From an uncultured Riemerella sp. (lineage in GTDB: Bacteria; Bacteroidota; Bacteroidia; Flavobacteriales; Weeksellaceae), in NCBI GenBank assembly GCA_938037185.1, contig CALHQK010000136.1, positions 1 to 37,281 of the forward strand: 37,281 nt of DNA. Direction: 5' to 3'. The translations under genes were made by a program, and so were the position numbers. Every line of letters starts with the position of its first letter. The first letter of the stretch is position 1. Shown here piece by piece: positions 29,001 to 36,940 of the stretch. The notes beneath the pieces were generated by a model. That model ran no database searches, was not told the DNA's origin, and worked only from the letters and a program-made list of their open reading frames with translations.

Positions 29001-30749
29001 TTATTCGCCAGTGATAAGCTTATGAAGGCTCTGTTTTAGGCTTTCTATCAGAGCTTTTTTCTCATCTATTTTGTCATAAGTATCTTTTAGCAGAGGATTT
29101 TCTCGCGAAGGATTGTTAAAGAAATTGATATTGTTTTCTAATTTCACCACTTCCGCCTCTAAATCAGCTATTTGGCTCTTTATTTTTCTTGCTTTATCAG
29201 TAAGCTGAGCTTCTGTAAGATTATCTTCTTTTAAGTCAAATACATTGATTTTGTTTAATTTAAGTTTTTCTTTCAGAACTTTATTAAACTCATTGTTGAT
29301 GCTCATTTTATTTCTTGGAACTTTACCGATGCTGTCCCAAGAGCTCTTGATTTGCTCTATTTTTTCTACGCTTCCTTCCTCATCATTTATTTGCTTTAAT
29401 TCCTCGAGCAAAGCCTTCTTCTGATGGTAATTTTGTTTCCAATCGTCCGTTGTAGAAGCGTTTTTCTCACGGAAATTATTGAAAAATGTATTACAAGCAT
29501 CACGGAAATCATTCCATACCTTATTTGCTTGATTTTTAGGAACATGCCCTATGTTTTTCCAGTCTTCCTGTAACTTTTTAAATAAAGGAACTGCAGTATC
29601 CCAATCCTCAGAATGCATGTTGTCTTGTGCGATAGAAATCAATTTTTGTTTTTCCTCTAAATTGACATGCTGTGAGTTTTTCAGATTTTTATAAAAATCA
29701 TTTTTCTTAGCATTAAAGGCTCTAAGCGCGGTTTTGAACTCCGTCCAGTTTTGGTTGGATAATTTTTTAGGAACATTGCCCAGTTTCAAAAACTCGCTGC
29801 GAAGCTGTTCCACTTGTTTTATCGCTTGTTGCCAATAGTTGTGAGTAAGAGCCTCTTTCGAAGAAGCGAAATCTTTCAATTTTGCGATGATTTCATTTTT
29901 CTTTTCCAAAGCCTTTTGCTGTTCCACTTCTATTTGAGCCAAAAGTTCGGATTTTCTCTCGTGGATTTTATTAGAAATTTCTTTGAAAACTTCCCAAGTG
30001 CTGTCACGAAACTCTTCCGCCACAGGCTCGGCTTCTTCTTTCCAAAGTCTGTGCAGATATTGCAGCTCATTGAGGGCTTTTTGGACAGAAACTTCGTTTA
30101 TCAGTTCTTCTGCACGAGCGATGATGCTTTTTCTTTTTTCTAAATTGTGTGCGTATTCCTGCTCACGGTATTCTTTATTTAAATCCAGCATTTGGTAAAA
30201 CTGATTCAAATGATGGAAATAATTGTGATTCAGGTTCTTAAATTCAGATTTTGCAACTGCTCCAGCATTTGCCCATTCTTCTTTTATTTCTCTGATTGCA
30301 CGGAATAGGTTGGTATTAGGCTCAGTATTGATGTAGAGATTTTTGAGTTTTTCTATGATTTGGTTTCTCTTTTCTAGATTTTCTTGGTGCTCTTTTTCTT
30401 GATTTTTGTTAAAGGCATCCAGTTTTTCCTTGAAAATACTCACCAAAGCTGAATATTTAGACTGCTCAGGATGTTCGTAAGAGAAATCTTCCATATCATT
30501 CCCTTCCTCTACGAAATCGTGTTTTTTATCCGTGATTTCATCTTGAATAAGGTGATGAGCCTTGTCTTTTAACTGATTGAATTTTTTAGCATGAGCTCCC
30601 GCATCTGGCCTGTTTACGATGTTTTCCATTTCAGACAAAAGTTCTTTCACAGAGAGCGTTTCCAAAGCTGCCTGCTCATTTTCTTCTATTTCTTCGTAAG
30701 AATTGATATCTAAAAATTCTTCGTTTTTGTTTTCCATTTCTGTATTCAT
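29001..30749 (-). CDS. DUF349 repeat protein
   Basis: The 582-aa product is almost wholly helical and coiled, highly charged and without a signal. After an acidic N-terminus (ENKNEEFLDINSYEEIEENEQ) come about five DUF349 repeats of roughly 70 residues, recognisable by the core W-x-x-x-G-x-V-x-x-x-x-x-x-x-x-x-W/F (EEWANAGAVAKSEFKNLNHNYF; EQLRSEFLKLGNVPKKLSNQNW; EDWKNIGHVPKNQANKVWNDF; SSWDSIGKVPRNKMSINNEF). A final coiled coil follows (IKSQIADLEAEVVKLENNI). The function is unknown; such proteins are widespread and conserved in Bacteroidetes. MENKN, four codons further on, is an alternative start. Confidence 0.9.
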   Translation of the reverse strand: MNTEMENKNEEFLDINSYEEIEENEQAALETLSVKELLSEMENIVNRPDAGAHAKKFNQLKDKAHHLIQDEITDKKHDFVEEGNDMEDFSYEHPEQSKYSALVSIFKEKLDAFNKNQEKEHQENLEKRNQIIEKLKNLYINTEPNTNLFRAIREIKEEWANAGAVAKSEFKNLNHNYFHHLNQFYQMLDLNKEYREQEYAHNLEKRKSIIARAEELINEVSVQKALNELQYLHRLWKEEAEPVAEEFRDSTWEVFKEISNKIHERKSELLAQIEVEQQKALEKKNEIIAKLKDFASSKEALTHNYWQQAIKQVEQLRSEFLKLGNVPKKLSNQNWTEFKTALRAFNAKKNDFYKNLKNSQHVNLEEKQKLISIAQDNMHSEDWDTAVPLFKKLQEDWKNIGHVPKNQANKVWNDFRDACNTFFNNFREKNASTTDDWKQNYHQKKALLEELKQINDEEGSVEKIEQIKSSWDSIGKVPRNKMSINNEFNKVLKEKLKLNKINVFDLKEDNLTEAQLTDKARKIKSQIADLEAEVVKLENNINFFNNPSRENPLLKDTYDKIDEKKALIESLKQSLHKLITGE

Positions 30750-30793
30750 TACAATCAGTTTTTGTTTAATACTAAGCTCAAATTTTGAGGATT

Positions 30794-30820
30794 AAAAAAT
30801 GCCTCAACATTTCAAGGCAC
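30794..30820 (-). terminator. Intrinsic terminator after aroE
   Basis: On the minus strand TGCCT pairs with AGGCA around a 10-base loop, followed by a run of six T. It ends the rbfA-permease-aroE operon. Confidence 0.7.
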
Positions 30821-30835
30821 TAAATTAAAGGTTTT

Positions 30836-31558
30836 TTACTTAAAATTCCAAATTTCCCATGCTTTTTCTGCTTGTTGTTCCAGCATAAGAAGTCCATTCA
30901 TCGTTTCGGCTCCCTTTTCATGAGCTTTTCTAAGGAACTGAGTCTGAGGAGGATTGTAGATTAAATCTATGACCACATGCTGCGAAGAAATCCCACCGAA
31001 AGGAAAGGGAAGGCTCTGCTCCACATTTGGGAAAGTGCCTACAGGCGTGCATTGAACAATGATTTTATGCTCTTTTACGATTTCCTCCGAAAGGTTTTCA
31101 AAATTAAGTTCGTTTTTCCTTGAAACTGTTTGATAATCAATATTATATTTATCAAAAATATATTTCACGGCCTTTGCTGCTCCTCCGTTTCCTAAAATCA
31201 GAGCCTTTTCTGATAGGATTTTTGGGTAAGTCAATAAGGATTTTTCAAAACCAAAAACATCTGTATTGTAGCCAGTTTTCTTTCCATTTTTGATTAAAAT
31301 ACAATTGACCGCGCCTATTTTTTCGGCTTCATCACTCAGTTCATCTAAAAAAGGAATCACCTGTTCTTTGTAGGGAATGGTGACATTCAGCCCTCTGAGA
31401 TTATCTATGCTGAATATCTTTTCTACTTCCTCAACCTGCTGAATATCAAATAAATCGTAAGAGTAATCTGGTAGAGATAACTGATGGAATTTCTGTTCAA
31501 AATATTTTTTTGAAAACGAATAAGAAATATTCCTTCCGATAAGCCCAAATTTCATCAT
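30836..31558 (-). CDS. aroE: Shikimate dehydrogenase
   Basis: AroE reduces 3-dehydroshikimate with NADPH in the aromatic amino-acid pathway. The 240-aa product, slightly short for the family, has the substrate site (GRNISYSFSKKYF; LRGLNVTIPYKEQVIPFLDE with the catalytic Lys), AVNCILIKNGKKTGYNTDVFGF, and the Rossmann segment ALILGNGGAAKAVKYIF. The final helix is GLLMLEQQAEKAWEIW. A second ATG one codon on (MKFGLIG) is equally possible. It is the last gene of the operon with rbfA and a permease, 17 bases after the permease; the aromatic pathway links it to trpB. Confidence 0.95.
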   Translation of the reverse strand: MMKFGLIGRNISYSFSKKYFEQKFHQLSLPDYSYDLFDIQQVEEVEKIFSIDNLRGLNVTIPYKEQVIPFLDELSDEAEKIGAVNCILIKNGKKTGYNTDVFGFEKSLLTYPKILSEKALILGNGGAAKAVKYIFDKYNIDYQTVSRKNELNFENLSEEIVKEHKIIVQCTPVGTFPNVEQSLPFPFGGISSQHVVIDLIYNPPQTQFLRKAHEKGAETMNGLLMLEQQAEKAWEIWNFK

Positions 31559-31575
31559 TTTTATTGGCTTTAAAT

Positions 31576-32790
31576 CTAATTAGATGACAAATGATGTCTA
31601 TTCACTTTGGAGAAAATCCAAGAAACCATCAGTCCGAAGAAAAAGGCTGATGACATGACAATCAGATAGTTATATAAAGTTATTTTCACAGGGAAAGGTA
31701 AATCCAGACCTACCGATGCCTTGAAAAATCCTGTTTGTATCTGCAAAATACAAACTAAAGTTCCCAATATCAGCCCAAAGAAAACGCCTAAACAAACAAT
31801 CAGTGCGCCTGTATAAAAATAGGTTTTTCTTAGCTGTGAAAATGTAAATCCTAACGAAATCAATGATTTAGCTTGTTGTTTTTTGTCCAATTGTAGGATG
31901 ATGATTGCACCAGCGAGATTGAATGTCGTGATGAAAATTACCAAAATAAAAATCAAATAAATAATCAGTTTTTCGGTGTTTATCATCTTCCAAAACGCTT
32001 CGTTTTCCTCTAATTGGGTATTTATTATAATATCTTCTTTTTCTAATTTTTCCAACAAGGAACGCTTCACTGCATCTGCTTCATCTGGTTTTTTCAACTT
32101 TATAACAATTTGATAAACAGCATCATCAGGAAGCTGTAATATTTCTCTGGCAAGTTCTATTGGAGAGAAAATATAATTATTAAACTGCTCATTTTGAGAG
32201 AAAATACCAACCACATAGATATCTTTTTTATTAAAAATATCTTCCTCTTTATTAATAAGCCCCTCGCCTGATTTTGGAACAAAGATAGCGGCAGGATCGG
32301 CGTGGGCTTTTTCACTTACAGGAATCGCCAGACGATTATTAAGAAACCCCTCCATGATGACCTCATCTTTGTAATCAAAGGATAAATAAGTCCCGTAAAT
32401 AACGGATTTATTGATGGGATTGACCTCGGTGTATAAAGAATCTACTCCCCGCAAATGGGCTATTTCGCCGTTGCCATTGTAGCTTACATACACTTTTTCT
32501 TCTATTACATTAGAAAAACTCTTTATTCTTTCCTCTGTTTTAAGAATAGAAGTAATATTTTTAGGATTTGGAAGGAGCTTGCCTTTAGCCTTTATAGTGA
32601 TATCTGCGTGAAGATTGGCCATCAGTTCTTTGTTCATATCCTCTAATCCAGAAAAAATAGAGATTATGATAAACATACTGGACACAGCCACCATCATTGC
32701 CACAGCCGCCAGCCCCGTGATAAAAGAAACCGCCTGACTGCCCTTTTTAGCAATTAGATAACGCAGAGCTATATAAAAAGGCGTATTCAT
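31576..32790 (-). CDS. ABC transporter permease of the LolC/LolE-FtsX type
   Basis: This 404-aa protein has four transmembrane helices: one near the N-terminus (about residues 20-47: AVSFITGLAAVAMMVAVSSMFIIISIFSG) and three in the C-terminal half (about 275-300, 327-350 and 370-395). Between them is a large periplasmic MacB-like domain. This is the FtsX/LolCE topology. LolC/E relatives extract lipoproteins from the inner membrane together with the LolD ATPase, and flavobacterial genomes usually encode this gene without the ATPase beside it, as here. It starts two bases after the rbfA stop. Confidence 0.9.
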   Translation of the reverse strand: MNTPFYIALRYLIAKKGSQAVSFITGLAAVAMMVAVSSMFIIISIFSGLEDMNKELMANLHADITIKAKGKLLPNPKNITSILKTEERIKSFSNVIEEKVYVSYNGNGEIAHLRGVDSLYTEVNPINKSVIYGTYLSFDYKDEVIMEGFLNNRLAIPVSEKAHADPAAIFVPKSGEGLINKEEDIFNKKDIYVVGIFSQNEQFNNYIFSPIELAREILQLPDDAVYQIVIKLKKPDEADAVKRSLLEKLEKEDIIINTQLEENEAFWKMINTEKLIIYLIFILVIFITTFNLAGAIIILQLDKKQQAKSLISLGFTFSQLRKTYFYTGALIVCLGVFFGLILGTLVCILQIQTGFFKASVGLDLPFPVKITLYNYLIVMSSAFFFGLMVSWIFSKVNRHHLSSN

Positions 32791-32792
32791 GG

Positions 32793-33152
32793 TTATAAAA
32801 TAGGATTGTCCCCTAGTCCTTTTAGTTCTTTTTCTAATTTTTCTACATCATCTAATGTTGTGTCAAGGTAAAAATTAAGCTGAGGAATGCTTCTTACCTG
32901 CTTTGCCATTTTCTGCCCCACAAAGTTTCTATAAAACGGCTTATTTTCTTCTATCTCCTTCATAATAGGCTCTCTGAAGGACTGCGGAAAAATGCTGAGA
33001 TAAATTTTAGCAATTCCTAAATCTGCCGTTACCTTGACATCTGAAACGCTGATTAAAAATCCTTTTTGGCTATCAGAAGCCTGTCTTAGAAAGAGTTCCG
33101 CAAGGTCTTCCTGAATAATTTGCGCTATTTTTTTTTGTCTGTTACTTTCCAT
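32793..33152 (-). CDS. rbfA: 30S ribosome-binding factor RbfA
   Basis: RbfA is a late maturation factor of the 30S subunit that binds near helix 1 and the 16S 5' end, important in the cold. The 119-aa product has the KH-like fold: NRQKKIAQIIQEDLAELFLRQ, SVSDVKVTADLGIAKIYLSIFP and the C-terminal VRSIPQLNFYLDTTLDDVEKLEKEL. The ATG at 33150-33152 (MESNRQKK) was chosen because homologues start there; the frame upstream has only a TTG at 33161, in the promoter box. That TATCTTTG box ends six bases before the ATG, so the message may be leaderless. First gene of the operon with the permease and aroE. Confidence 0.96.
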   Translation of the reverse strand: MESNRQKKIAQIIQEDLAELFLRQASDSQKGFLISVSDVKVTADLGIAKIYLSIFPQSFREPIMKEIEENKPFYRNFVGQKMAKQVRSIPQLNFYLDTTLDDVEKLEKELKGLGDNPIL

Positions 33153-33158
33153 ATTGTG

Positions 33159-33166
33159 CAAAGATA
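33159..33166 (-). promoter_or_regulatory. -7 promoter box directly before rbfA (TATCTTTG)
   Basis: TATCTTTG on the minus strand ends six bases before the rbfA ATG, leaving almost no leader. Confidence 0.6.
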
Positions 33167-33231
33167 ATATTTAAATAGATAATTAAACACATTTTATATT
33201 TAGAAAAATACCATCTTCATGAGTTATCTTG

Positions 33232-33265
33232 AACTTATTTATATTTTACATGATATAAATAAGTT
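33232..33265. terminator. AT-rich perfect hairpin after the YpfJ-type gene
   Basis: AACTTATTTATAT and ATATAAATAAGTT form a perfect 13-bp stem with an 8-base loop. There is no T run on the minus strand, where a terminator would be needed, so it is either a weak terminator or an RNA-stability element downstream of the gene at 33282-34139. Confidence 0.5.
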
Positions 33266-33281
33266 TTATCTACAAAATTCC

Positions 33282-34139
33282 CTATTTCAGTACTTCAAAT
33301 GTATTTCCTTGTCTGATGTCTCCTGTGTTATATCCCTTCATGAACCATTCTTTTCTCTGTGCAGAAGAACCGTGCGTAAAGGCTTCTTGGTTTACATAAC
33401 CTTGAGAACGCTTCTGGATATTATCATCTCCCACCGCTTCAGCAGCACTGATGGCAGCATCTATATCTTTGGAATCCAAGAAATTTTCTCTGTTATTACT
33501 TCTCCTAGCCCATACTCCTGCATAAAAATCCGCCTGAAGCTCTACGGCAACAGAATTTTTATTGATTTCAGCTTCTGAAAAACGACCGCTTCTTCTCATT
33601 TTATCAGATTTCTGTAAAGTACCCAAAAGATTTTGAACATGGTGCCCCACCTCATGCGCCATAACATACGCCACCGAGAATTCCGTTACCTTAGCCCCAT
33701 ATTTACTTTGAAGTTCATTAAAGAAACTCATATCCATATATATAGTCTCATCAGCTGGACAATAGAACGGCCCCATCGCAGCTTGGGCTGTCCCACATCC
33801 TGACTGGGTAACCTGCTCAAACATCACCACTTTCGGTTTTCTGTACTCCAAACCATGTTCCTGAAAAATCTCTGTCCAAGTTTCCTCTGTCTCAGCCGTT
33901 ACCATTCTCACAAATTCATAGGTTTTAAGTTCTTCTTCTGTCAGCTGTCTTTGCTCTGTCTGCGCCTGACCTTGCATAATGCCACTATTGTTCAGCACCG
34001 CCGAAGGGTCGCCTCCTAAAAACATCACTATCAATGCTATAACTACCGTTCCAAGCCCGCCGCCTATCATCATTCCTCTACCACCGCCTTTTCCTCTGCG
34101 GTCTTCCACATTGTCACTTCTGTCGTTTGTCCATTTCAT
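33282..34139 (-). CDS. YpfJ-family neutral zinc metallopeptidase
   Basis: This 285-aa protein has a basic cytoplasmic start (DRRGKGGGRG), one membrane helix (about residues 22-42) and an extracytoplasmic peptidase domain. That domain has the zinc site HEVGHHVQN (His162, Glu163, His166), the preceding GPFYCPADETIYMDMSFF, an ELQADFYAGVWA segment with the third ligand, and the C-terminal FTHGSSAQRKEWFMKGY. A cysteine pair (C115 and C127) may form a disulfide. The substrate is unknown. Leftward operon with the glycosyltransferase and acyltransferase upstream (21-base gap). Confidence 0.93.
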   Translation of the reverse strand: MKWTNDRSDNVEDRRGKGGGRGMMIGGGLGTVVIALIVMFLGGDPSAVLNNSGIMQGQAQTEQRQLTEEELKTYEFVRMVTAETEETWTEIFQEHGLEYRKPKVVMFEQVTQSGCGTAQAAMGPFYCPADETIYMDMSFFNELQSKYGAKVTEFSVAYVMAHEVGHHVQNLLGTLQKSDKMRRSGRFSEAEINKNSVAVELQADFYAGVWARRSNNRENFLDSKDIDAAISAAEAVGDDNIQKRSQGYVNQEAFTHGSSAQRKEWFMKGYNTGDIRQGNTFEVLK

Positions 34140-34160
34140 AATTTAATAATTTTAAAAATT

Positions 34161-35132
34161 CTACTTTTTTATAAAATACCTAAAAACCAGATATTTAGTT
34201 TGATAATAATTCTTTTTCTGAAACTTTGCTCTTCTTCTAAAACTTTCTGGGAACTTAGCATAAAACCCTAAATGTCCTCTGAAAACTGCCCAAAGATGCG
34301 AAATTCCCTCTTTATATACAAGATAAATGCCAGCCGCCACATCTAAAACTAATCGTAATGGAATTATCCAAAACAATGCTCCGAAAGGCAGGTTTTTAAC
34401 CAGCATAGAGAGATTATTTCTTATATTTAGAAAAGTTTTTCTTGGGTTTTGTTTGTTTAAAGTTCCTCCGCCTACATGATAAATCGTTGATTTTCCTGTA
34501 TAAAATATTTTTTTACCCAAATTTATCAGCCGCCAGCAAAGGTCTATTTCCTCCTGATGGGCAAAAAAACGCTCATCAAATCCGCCAGCCAGCCAAAAAT
34601 CACTCCTCCTTATAAAGAAGCAACAGCCTGACGCCCAGAAAATTTCTGCTTCATCATCATACTGTCCTTTATTCTCCTCCAAATCATCAAAAACACGCCC
34701 TCGGCAGTAGGGATAGCCCAAATTATCTATCAAACCGCCTCCTGCTCCTGCAAATTCAAAGTAATTTTTTCTATCGTAAGAAAGAATTTTGGGCTGAATA
34801 GCCGCTATTTCTGGATTTTGCTGAAATAAATCTAAAACAGATTCCAGCCAGCCCTCTGTGACTTCCACATCGGAATTGAGCAGGCAGTAGATTTCTTCCT
34901 TTACCTGTTTCAGCCCTTCATTGTAACCTCCTGCAAATCCTGAATTTTGAGCATTTTGAATCACTTTTACCGAAGGAAAATTATTCTCCAAAAACGAAAT
35001 GCTGTCATCCGTAGAGGCATTATCCACGACATAAATTTGTGCAGATTCAGAATATTTGAGAACCGTAGGCAGGAATTTTTCCAGCCAGCTTTTCCCATTC
35101 CAGTTTAGGATTACAACAGCAATTCGTTTCAT
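34161..35132 (-). CDS. Glycosyltransferase family 2 protein
   Basis: The 323-aa product has the GT-A fold: IAVVILNWNGKSWLEKFLPTVL, YVVDNASTDDSISFL, NSGFAGGYNEGL, the DXD-type LLNSDVEVTEGWLE, then ASGCCFFIRRSDFWLAGGFDERFF and HQEEIDLCWRL, the acceptor-side ED-like motif. A hydrophobic stretch (FGALFWIIPLRLVLDVAAGIYL, about 254-275) probably holds it to the membrane. It resembles rhamnosyl/dTDP-sugar transferases of surface polysaccharide synthesis; the sugar is not predictable. It follows the LpxL-type gene by 12 bases. Confidence 0.92.
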   Translation of the reverse strand: MKRIAVVILNWNGKSWLEKFLPTVLKYSESAQIYVVDNASTDDSISFLENNFPSVKVIQNAQNSGFAGGYNEGLKQVKEEIYCLLNSDVEVTEGWLESVLDLFQQNPEIAAIQPKILSYDRKNYFEFAGAGGGLIDNLGYPYCRGRVFDDLEENKGQYDDEAEIFWASGCCFFIRRSDFWLAGGFDERFFAHQEEIDLCWRLINLGKKIFYTGKSTIYHVGGGTLNKQNPRKTFLNIRNNLSMLVKNLPFGALFWIIPLRLVLDVAAGIYLVYKEGISHLWAVFRGHLGFYAKFPESFRRRAKFQKKNYYQTKYLVFRYFIKK

Positions 35133-35144
35133 CAGAAAAAGTAT

Positions 35145-36023
35145 TTATTCCTCATATTTTTTGATATCGTTCTGATATTTCCATCTTCGGTGAGACCAAA
35201 GCCAGTTGTCAGGGCGCTCGTTAATGGTTTCTTCCAGCATTTTATGGAATTTCCTCACCACTTCATATTCTTTAAACTGCTCTCCATCAGGGTAAATTCG
35301 GTGATAGTTCACTTCGTAATAACCTCGTTTTACTTTCTTCATTTCACAATAGATAAAAGCCAAATCCAGCCTTTGTGAAAGCTTGTCATAACCGATGAAA
35401 ACAGGAGTTCTCTGATTTAAAAACTTTAATCCGTAATAAACCTCAGAGAAATGCGGCGTCTGGTCAGCCACGAACATATACGCCGAATTCCCATCAACAG
35501 GCGTTCTCAATATATGTCTGATAATCTCACGAGAGTTCAGCGCCTTATTCCCAAAACGATTTCTGATGAGTTTCACTTTTTCCTCCCAGAAGTCATTATT
35601 TACTTTTCTATAAACAGGATGGCAGTTTTCCTGCGGAATGATTTTCGCAAAGGCATTGATCCACTCCCAGTCAAAAACATGCCCTGCCAAGATTATCACA
35701 TTTTTTCTTTCGGCTTTAGCTTGATGAAAAAGCTCTTGGTTAATGTGTTTCACACGCTTTCCCAGCTCTTCTTCACTTATTGTCATCGCTTTTACCGTTT
35801 CTACGATATAATCGGAAAAATTACGGAAAAATTTCTTTTGGATTTGTTTAATTTCCTTTTCACTTTTGTCAGGAAAAGAATTTTTTAAATTTTCATAAAC
35901 AATTTTTTTTCGGTAACCAATGATATAATAATTAACGAAAAAAATAATATCTGAAATAATATACAGCACGCCCAGTGGCAGTTTTGATGCTAAATAAACA
36001 ATATGAAAAAGTAAATTATTCAA
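35145..36023 (-). CDS. Lipid A biosynthesis (LpxL/HtrB-type) acyltransferase
   Basis: This 292-aa protein of the late lipid A acyltransferase family adds a secondary acyl chain to a lipid A precursor or a related lipid at the inner membrane. It has an N-terminal membrane helix (about residues 17-36), the catalytic HX4E in AGHVFDWEW (His115, Glu120), FVADQTPHFSEVYYGLKFLNQRTPVF and the C-terminal RPDNWLWSHRRWKY typical of the family. No ATG lies at the right place; the TTG at 36021-36023 (MNNLLFHIVYLASKLP) gives the expected N-terminus. Promoter of an operon with the glycosyltransferase and metallopeptidase. Confidence 0.93.
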   Translation of the reverse strand: MNNLLFHIVYLASKLPLGVLYIISDIIFFVNYYIIGYRKKIVYENLKNSFPDKSEKEIKQIQKKFFRNFSDYIVETVKAMTISEEELGKRVKHINQELFHQAKAERKNVIILAGHVFDWEWINAFAKIIPQENCHPVYRKVNNDFWEEKVKLIRNRFGNKALNSREIIRHILRTPVDGNSAYMFVADQTPHFSEVYYGLKFLNQRTPVFIGYDKLSQRLDLAFIYCEMKKVKRGYYEVNYHRIYPDGEQFKEYEVVRKFHKMLEETINERPDNWLWSHRRWKYQNDIKKYEE

Positions 36024-36075
36024 TGTATAAATTTTGGATGCGAAGATACAAATTTTGTAAATTCTATTTTTTTAT

Positions 36076-36083
36076 TACATTTG
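36076..36083 (+). promoter_or_regulatory. -7 promoter box of the thioredoxin-like gene (TACATTTG)
   Basis: TACATTTG fits TAnnTTTG, 14 bases before the ATG at 36098. It lies in the divergent space shared with the LpxL-type gene. Confidence 0.55.
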
Positions 36084-36097
36084 GAAAAATTTTAACA

Positions 36098-36604
36098 ATG
36101 AAAAAGATATTCATAAAACTTGCTTTTGTAGGCGTTTTGGCACCTTCATTATATTATGCTCAGACTTCTGAAATAAGCCCACAGCAGGAAAAACAGGCTC
36201 TTCCGAAACCATACAGAGAGGAGGACAATGCAGAATTAGAAATCCAAAAATTAGTAAAACAAGCCCAAAAAGAAAACAAAAACATCATCTTACAGGCGGG
36301 CGGAAACTGGTGTATCTGGTGTTTGAGATTTGATAATTTTGTAAAAACAACTCCTGAACTAAAGAAAATAGTTGATGAAAATTTTCTTTATTACCATCTG
36401 AATTTTTCTCCGAAAAATAAAAACGAAAAAGTTTTTGCAAAATATGGCAACCCTGGCGAGAAATTTGGGTATCCTGTTTTCATAATTTTAGATAAAAATG
36501 GAAAACAAATCCACACGCAGAGCAGTGAGGTTTTTGAAGAAGGAAAAGGCTACAGCTTAGAAAAAGTAGAAAATTTCTTCAAAGAATGGATTGCTAAAAA
36601 CTAA
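36098..36604 (+). CDS. Exported thioredoxin-family protein
   Basis: The 168-aa product has a signal peptide (MKKIFIKLAFVGVLAPSLYYAQ) and a thioredoxin-like fold with the redox motif WCIWC (Cys72 and Cys75), preceded by NIILQAGGN and followed by FVKTTPELKKIVDENF. A later YPVFIILDKNGK supplies the cis-Pro loop. It belongs to the DsbD-gamma/thioredoxin-7-like group (W-C-x-W-C), usual in Bacteroidetes periplasm; it may reduce or oxidise disulfides there. The ATG at 36098 was chosen because it starts the signal peptide just behind a promoter box. It converges on clpS across a terminator. Confidence 0.92.
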   Translation: MKKIFIKLAFVGVLAPSLYYAQTSEISPQQEKQALPKPYREEDNAELEIQKLVKQAQKENKNIILQAGGNWCIWCLRFDNFVKTTPELKKIVDENFLYYHLNFSPKNKNEKVFAKYGNPGEKFGYPVFIILDKNGKQIHTQSSEVFEEGKGYSLEKVENFFKEWIAKN

Positions 36605-36633
36605 AAAACTGCTCAGATTTGAGCAGTTTTTTT
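36605..36633. terminator. Bidirectional terminator between the thioredoxin-like gene and clpS
   Basis: AAAACTGCTC and GAGCAGTTTT form a perfect 10-bp stem around AGATTT with A and T tracts on both sides. The end of clpS overlaps its right edge. Confidence 0.85.
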
Positions 36634-36940
36634 ATATTATTTCACTGGTAAGACCTCGTCCCAAAAGCTTCTGGTGCATAGGCATAAGCGTTTCCATATC
36701 GCCTGTCTTTACCGTGCATTTGCCTTTATAATGAACCAGCATAGTGCATTGCTCTGCCTGTTCCAGCGTGTGTTTACAAACTTCTATAAGAGATTCTATC
36801 ACAAAATCAAAAGTATTGACATCATCATTATAAAGAACCAACTTATTTTCTACATTCTCCTCCTCCAAAAGAAGAACATCAGTTTGTTTCTCTGTTTGTG
36901 AGCTTTCGCAGTATATGTTATATTTTTTCTGTCTCTTCAT
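36632..36940 (-). CDS. clpS: ATP-dependent Clp protease adaptor ClpS
   Basis: ClpS delivers N-end-rule substrates to ClpAP-type (here probably ClpC/ClpA) unfoldases. The 102-aa protein has a flexible N-terminus and the ClpS core: LVLYNDDVNTFDFVIESLIEVCKHTLEQAEQCTMLVHYKGKCTVKTG, in which the N-D-D and the following hydrophobic pocket residues bind the N-degron. The start overlaps the stop of the upstream CorC/GldE-type gene by 23 bases; an internal start is possible but there is no other Met before the core. Confidence 0.94.
   Translation of the reverse strand: MKRQKKYNIYCESSQTEKQTDVLLLEEENVENKLVLYNDDVNTFDFVIESLIEVCKHTLEQAEQCTMLVHYKGKCTVKTGDMETLMPMHQKLLGRGLTSEII

Noticed and set aside
33219..33578. 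Plus-strand open frame opposite the YpfJ-type gene
   Set aside because: It begins in the AT-rich hairpin and runs antisense through the zinc peptidase. The minus-strand gene has all family motifs.
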